DNA of 64,000 nucleotides from Chaetomium olivaceum (Eukaryota; Ascomycota; Sordariomycetes; Sordariales; Chaetomiaceae), in the NCBI GenBank assembly GCA_039881045.1, contig JAYWVB010000075.1, positions 1 through 64,000 on the forward strand. The letters are read 5' to 3'. Position 1 is the stretch's first letter. The number at the start of each line of letters is the position of its first letter. Both the position numbers and the translations under genes were made by a program. Below are positions 58,801 through 64,000 of the stretch, piece by piece. The notes under the pieces were generated by a model. The model saw only the letters and a list, made by a program, of their open reading frames with translations. It was not told the origin of the DNA and searched no databases.

Positions 58801-59178
58801 GCAATCTAGGTGAGTAGGTAGGATCACACGTTAGGTTCCAAGTGACGACGGATAGTCAAAGAGGGTTGCGGGCAGTGACCGAACCCTTCCGGTTCCCAGG
58901 CTAGGTGATGCAGTATGAATGATTCAGGAGATGCTGCCAAACCGTGGTGCCTCTGCCAATCCCATATCACTCCAATCGAACCCGCATGATAAATGGTACC
59001 GTGGATATCCTTCGCCGCTTTCTCAGAACTCCCAGAAACTACCGCCCGCCGCGAAGTCCAAATGGCAGATTATCCCAGGATGTAGAACCCGAGCCGGCCG
59101 TTGGACCACGCTAAGCGCCCCAGAAACCAGTACGATCAACCGCAGCCAGACCAACGCAAAGCCCCCGGTTTGCAACCG
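55850..59178. other. Long intergenic region upstream of NOX
   Basis: About 3.3 kb without a supported gene, the longest gap in the window. It lies between the NOX start and the UBC4 stop. Many frames of 60-170 codons occur on both strands but none shows a motif or a clean exon structure. It may hold a large promoter, an unrecognised noncoding RNA or an orphan gene. Confidence 0.5.
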
Positions 59179-60044
<866 letters not shown>

Positions 60045-61136
60045 GTCTTATGATGTGTGATGTGTGGTTGACGTCGAAGTGTCGTCGTCGAGAAGGCACG
60101 GGCACTGCTGAATTTAAGGCTGTCAGCAGGTCGCCTGTGGAAGGGCACAGAATCCGAATGAAGCGGCCCGAGATGCACACACGGGATGTGGCAACGGCCC
60201 ACGACAGGATATTGAAGGGCAAAGGAGGGCCGCGAAGAAAAAATCGAGGCTTACCAATAAACAGCCGATATGAAGGACGAGCGCGATGTGCAGGGTGTTG
60301 GAGATCGGAATGACGGAAAGTCGGCGAAGGTTGTCAGGTTGCAAGAAGGAAAGAGGGGGGAGGTGGGCGGTCGACAAAGGCGGTTTCGGGCCCCACTTCG
60401 CCAAAGGCTGAACCAGGCAATGCTGGCCCAAGGATTTTTTCGGGCAAGAACTGCGCAGCGGCTGGGTCAGATTTGGCGCCCAATCGCCAATCAATGCTTT
60501 CGCAAAGGGGATGTTCCGTTTGCTCACGCGACGCCACCGCGGGTGACCACAGTGCCACATCAGATGCTTTAACAGAACAACAACTAATTTAGCGGGGCAA
60601 CTGTTATCAGATGGCGCCCCATTCCGTTGCGACCCGAGCAACAACCGCGCCTCGAATCCAGATCGACGCGGCTCGCCCGAGGACTGGACTGCGTTTTGTT
60701 TATGCTTGGCGAGACCATCGATATCCAATACAAGGAGCACATTCCCGATGAACAGATACCTAGCGGATACGAGGGGTGCGTCTGCGAAGCCGGCTCAGCC
60801 AGGCGCACGCGTTTTGCAAATGCAGTCTTGCTGACCGAGCGCCGTGAATGGCCGGCCGGCTTAGCTTACCAGATGACTGACAAACACCTTCGGGGGGGTT
60901 CTCCGTCAAATGTCTTTGTCTATTGGTACCTATTGAGTAGCTTGATACCGACGACTTAGCTCCGAGTCCCGGTAACCCCCGAAGTCCATAATAGTACATG
61001 ATGGATCTAGTCAGGGTTGCAAATAGTTGTGAGCCCAACCCCCTTCGCGTGGATATGTATCGGATGGTCAGGCGATGCGGCGAATCCGGTGTGGTGATTG
61101 GATATATGGAACGTCTTCGGCGCGCCAAATATCTAC
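60045..61136. other. Intergenic, UBC4 promoter side
   Basis: About 1.1 kb between glutaryl-CoA dehydrogenase 3' end and UBC4 start (both minus). No gene seen. Confidence 0.55.
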
Positions 61137-62546
61137 CTAAACAAAGGCCTGGACTCCTGTAATGGCCCGCCCGAGAATCAGACCTGCGTCGGGTTAGATT
61201 CTCATCTTCCGCTTGCTAGCAGCAACATCCTTGACTTACTATGAATATCGCTCTGGCCTTCATACGTCTGGGTGACATAAAGGTTTGCGACATGACGACC
61301 GATCATGTACTCATCGCTGACAGCGTTGCCGCCAAATATCTCCTGCAACACCCTCGAGTTGTGGAGGGCCCTGTCGCAGTTCTGGCGCTTGATCATGCTA
61401 ATCATCTCGGGGGTCGCCTTCCCTTGGTCCTTCAGCCGGCCGACCTGGATGGCTGCCAGGGTCCCGTAGGCAGCGTCAGTCGCCGCGTCGGCCAGTTTTT
61501 TTTGGATCAACTGGTATTTGGCGAGCGGGTTGCCCTTGAACTGCTTCCGCTCGAGGGCGTACGTCCGTGCCCTGTCGATGCAGTCTTCCAGCGCGCCCAT
61601 AACGCCGAGGGCGATGCCGTATCTGGCGCTGTTGAGGCAAGTGAACGGTCCCTTGAGACCCTCGACCTCGGGGAACATGTTCTCCTTGGGGATGGGGCAG
61701 TCCTCGAGGTGGATCATGCCCGTAATCGAAGCGCGGAGCCCAGTTTTATTCTTGATCGCAGGCGTCTCCAGGGTTCCGGCAGGACATTGCTTCCTGTCGA
61801 CTAGGAAGCCACGGATCTTGCCCGTCGTTTGTAGTTTAGCCCACACCACGAGCAGGTCCGCAATAGGTGAGTTGGTAATCCAGGTCTTCGACCCTGTGAG
61901 CAGGTAGTAGCCCTCCTTTTGCGGGTGCTCGCGCGCGACGGCTTCCATGGAACCCGGGTCGCTCCCGTGATTTGGCTCGGTCAGGCCGAAGGCGCCGATA
62001 AGTTTGCCCTTGGCCATTTCCGGAAGATATTTCTCCTTCTGCTCTGCCGACCCAAAATCATGGATAGCTCCCATCGCCAAGGACGATTGGACGGACATGC
62101 TGCTCCGATAACCACTATCAATACGCTCAACCGCGCGGGTGATCAGTGCGCCAGCAACAGTCGAGACGCCGGCGCAACCATATCCATCGATGGTTGCGCC
62201 GAGAAGTCCCAGCTCGCCCATCTCCTCGAGGATCTTAGGATCATAATGTTCGTCCCGATACGCCTCTAATTGCGCGTTAGTTAATGTTGATCAAGTCAAG
62301 TGTCGGCTATGAGTTAAGGGGGGTGGGCCTACGAAGCACTCGCGGCAGTAACTGTTCCTGGCAATACCGCTCAGCCGTTTCCGAGACAGCTAGCTCCTCC
62401 TCGGTCAACAAATTTTTGGATGCCAGCGGGTCTTCCCAGCTGAACTGCGAGATAGGGGAAGTTGAAACATAGGTCCTGACATTTGGAGCGGGTCGAGTGT
62501 GAAGCAGCGCCCGCAAGGGCAGTCGTCGCAAAAGAAGCCGGGACAT
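61137..62546 (-). CDS. Glutaryl-CoA dehydrogenase, mitochondrial
   Basis: Exons 62546-62333, 62265-61240 and 61183-61137 code 428 residues. The N-terminus MSRLLLRRLPLRALLHTRPA is Arg/Leu-rich without acids, a mitochondrial presequence. FSWEDPLASKNLLTEEE opens the mature enzyme, with DGYGCAGVSTVAGALI, FGLTEPNHGSDPGSME, TGSKTWITNSPIADLLVVWA, CLNSARYGIALGVMGALE and IFGGNAVSDEYMIGRHVANL. The catalytic Glu is in YVTQTYEGQSDIH, just before the last intron; the short last exon gives SLILGRAITGVQAFV. The NHGSDP and YEGQSDIH motifs separate this enzyme from other acyl-CoA dehydrogenases. It oxidatively decarboxylates glutaryl-CoA to crotonyl-CoA in lysine and tryptophan breakdown, using FAD and electron-transfer flavoprotein. 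Confidence 0.93.
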
Positions 62547-62802
62547 GATCAATACCTTCAGAAAATGTTAGTTTGGTCAAAATTGAACGGAGGGAAAAAT
62601 AAACACTCACCCCCGCTCTTGCCTCGGGATATCACAGAGATCGCCGCCGTGTGCGGACCGTCTTCCAGTGCCGGCGTGGAGACGACCCCCCGGTGCTAGC
62701 CGGGTTGATTCGGGTGTTGATGACCGAGGAAGTCTGATATGGGGGTTAGGGTTATCTGTATACCAAAGGGATCTCAGAATACCGGCGACGTTGATGCTGA
62801 AG

Positions 62803-63715
62803 TCAAGACATCAATCCCGATTTCGTTCGTCGGTAAGTGAGATCAACATGGGTAATCTGGGCCCGGGAAACTCTAAAGATGCAAGCCATACATGAAGACT
62901 GACACCCCAACCAACGCCGCGCAATGCTTTCTGCTTGGATGCTGTATATAATAAAGCCATGCCAGTCCCGGCTTCTACCTCCCAGCATCGCTAGACAGCG
63001 TTGCCATCTCATACTCTCCCCTCCGTCTCTCCCTCTCTCTCGTCCTCTCCCGCGCGTAAAGCCCTCCTCCTCATCCCCATGCAAGCCGCCCTCCCCGGCA
63101 GCGCCATGTTCTCCTCCGCTTCCTCCAACCGTCGATGTTGCGCCGCCACCTCCAAACGTAATCGGCTGGAGCTGGCGGTAGCGGCAGCCCCACGTTGCTA
63201 GCGCAACCGACACTGCACTGGCCGCCGCCATCGAAAACCACCATGCTGTGTGGCGCGGGAGCTGCCCCGTATAGAGCGTTACGATGACGAGGTGGATGGC
63301 GTGTACCGAGAGCGCAAAGTCGAGCACGAGTTTCGAGCGTCCGACCAGTACTACTATCGCGACGGCCCTATTGTGTTACGAGCAGAGTCAGTCATGTGTC
63401 CAACACACCAAATATGCCAGCGCCCAGCTCTTTAGAGTACTGCGCTATCAACGGAGATACGTACATCACCAACCCCCCATCCAGTATCCACACAAAGCCC
63501 ATCAGCCAACCCTGTGTCGTGTCGCCGCGCACGGCGTCCCAGCCAAAGATGAGCTCCATGCTGAACGCGGAGCCCGCGACCAGCACGGTGAAGAGCATCA
63601 GCACCAGCGCCACCGCATAGTACAGCGCTTGTAACGCGGCAATCTGGCTGAGGATCTTGAGCGGCGGGAGCTCGGCGAGGGCACCCGGGCGAGGCGGCCG
63701 TCGCCGACGCGCCAT
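62803..63715 (-). CDS. SYS1: Golgi membrane protein SYS1
   Basis: Exons 63715-63465 and 63367 onwards (donor GTACGT, junction LVM-AVAIVVLVGRSKLV). Four hydrophobic segments are visible: ILSQIAALQALYYAVALVLM, WLMGFVWILDGG with MAVAIVVLV, LDFALSVHAIHLVIVTLY, and WWFSMAAASAVSVALATWGC, followed by RYRQLQPITFGGGG. This matches Sys1, which recruits the Arl3 GTPase to the late Golgi for vesicle trafficking. As written the frame runs on to 62803 (271 residues) with an unusual tail. One more G in the four-base run near 63027-63032 would instead give GGGEYEMATLSSDAGR and a stop at 62975 (214 residues), the family's usual size and ending. Confidence 0.9.
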
Positions 63716-64000
63716 GGGATCGTTGTGGTCGGGGCTGGAGGGAGGGACACTGTGGTTGTGCGATTGGCGTCAAATGCGGGGCAGTCGGATATGGCCTTGA
63801 AGGTGTAATTGGGTTTACGTTAGGAAGAACTCGGAAGCCGATCTGTCTCGGATTCGTGGTCCGGAAAATGATGGTTATGTTGGCGGCGCAACTGGAACTT
63901 CCAGATTTCTCGAGGGATGGGTGTCACTGGGGGTGGAAGGGAGTGACGAGCGGTTGGGTAGTATCTTCGCGTCGACGTAGATTCTCGATGACGCTCTAGG
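63716..64000. other. SYS1 upstream region to window end
   Basis: 285 bp upstream of the SYS1 start; presumably its promoter. Nothing else seen before the window edge. Confidence 0.6.

Overview
The window is nuclear DNA of a filamentous ascomycete, most likely a sordariomycete of the Sordariales (Neurospora/Chaetomium type). Genes are split by short introns of about 50-120 nt with GTAAGT-like donors, CTAAC-like branch sites and CAG/TAG acceptors. The proteins (mik-1-type MAPKKK, fungal NADPH oxidase, DASH Spc34, complex I 21.3b subunit) are those of a euascomycete. No virus, complete transposon or CRISPR array was seen.

Layout. 0-10.3 kb: RING-type E3 ligase (+), proteasome lid subunit RPN3 (-), TFIID/SAGA subunit TAF12 (-), and an unrecognised conserved-looking acidic protein (-). 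12.6-16.5 kb: DASH subunit SPC34 (+) and Fig1 (+). 17.4-17.6 kb: a hairpin-dense GC-rich island with perfect Pol III A and B boxes and a T5 terminator on the minus strand. 18-32 kb: GH47 alpha-mannosidase (-), BCK1/mik-1 cell-wall MAPKKK (-), and a GH5_12 steryl-glucosidase/glucosylceramidase-like enzyme (-). 32.7-44.3 kb: primase PRI1 (+), TRM10 (-), MSH2 (+), UBP2 (-). 45.7-47.8 kb: complex I 21.3b subunit (+), then five tandem intron-encoded copies of a U24-type box C/D snoRNA in a spliced host that shows no coding potential. 48.7-64 kb: cytochrome b5-acyl-CoA dehydrogenase fusion (-), FEN1 (-), NOX-B-type NADPH oxidase (-), UBC4 (-), glutaryl-CoA dehydrogenase (-), SYS1 (-).

Most genes are unrelated housekeeping genes. 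PRI1, FEN1 and MSH2 all act in DNA replication or repair, RPN3/UBP2/UBC4/RING act in the ubiquitin system, and BCK1, NOX and Fig1 act in growth, wall and mating signalling. No biosynthetic or defence cluster is apparent.

Two things stand out. First, the U24 snoRNA array: its guides match two adjacent LSU rRNA segments and stay conserved while the surrounding exons and spacers have diverged. Second, several otherwise well-conserved genes (TAF12, MSH2, GH47, SYS1 and the 9.3-10.3 kb gene) carry single-base frame breaks, mostly in short homopolymers. Since TAF12 is essential in yeast, sequencing or assembly error is the simplest explanation, though damage to MSH2 makes a mutator lineage worth excluding.
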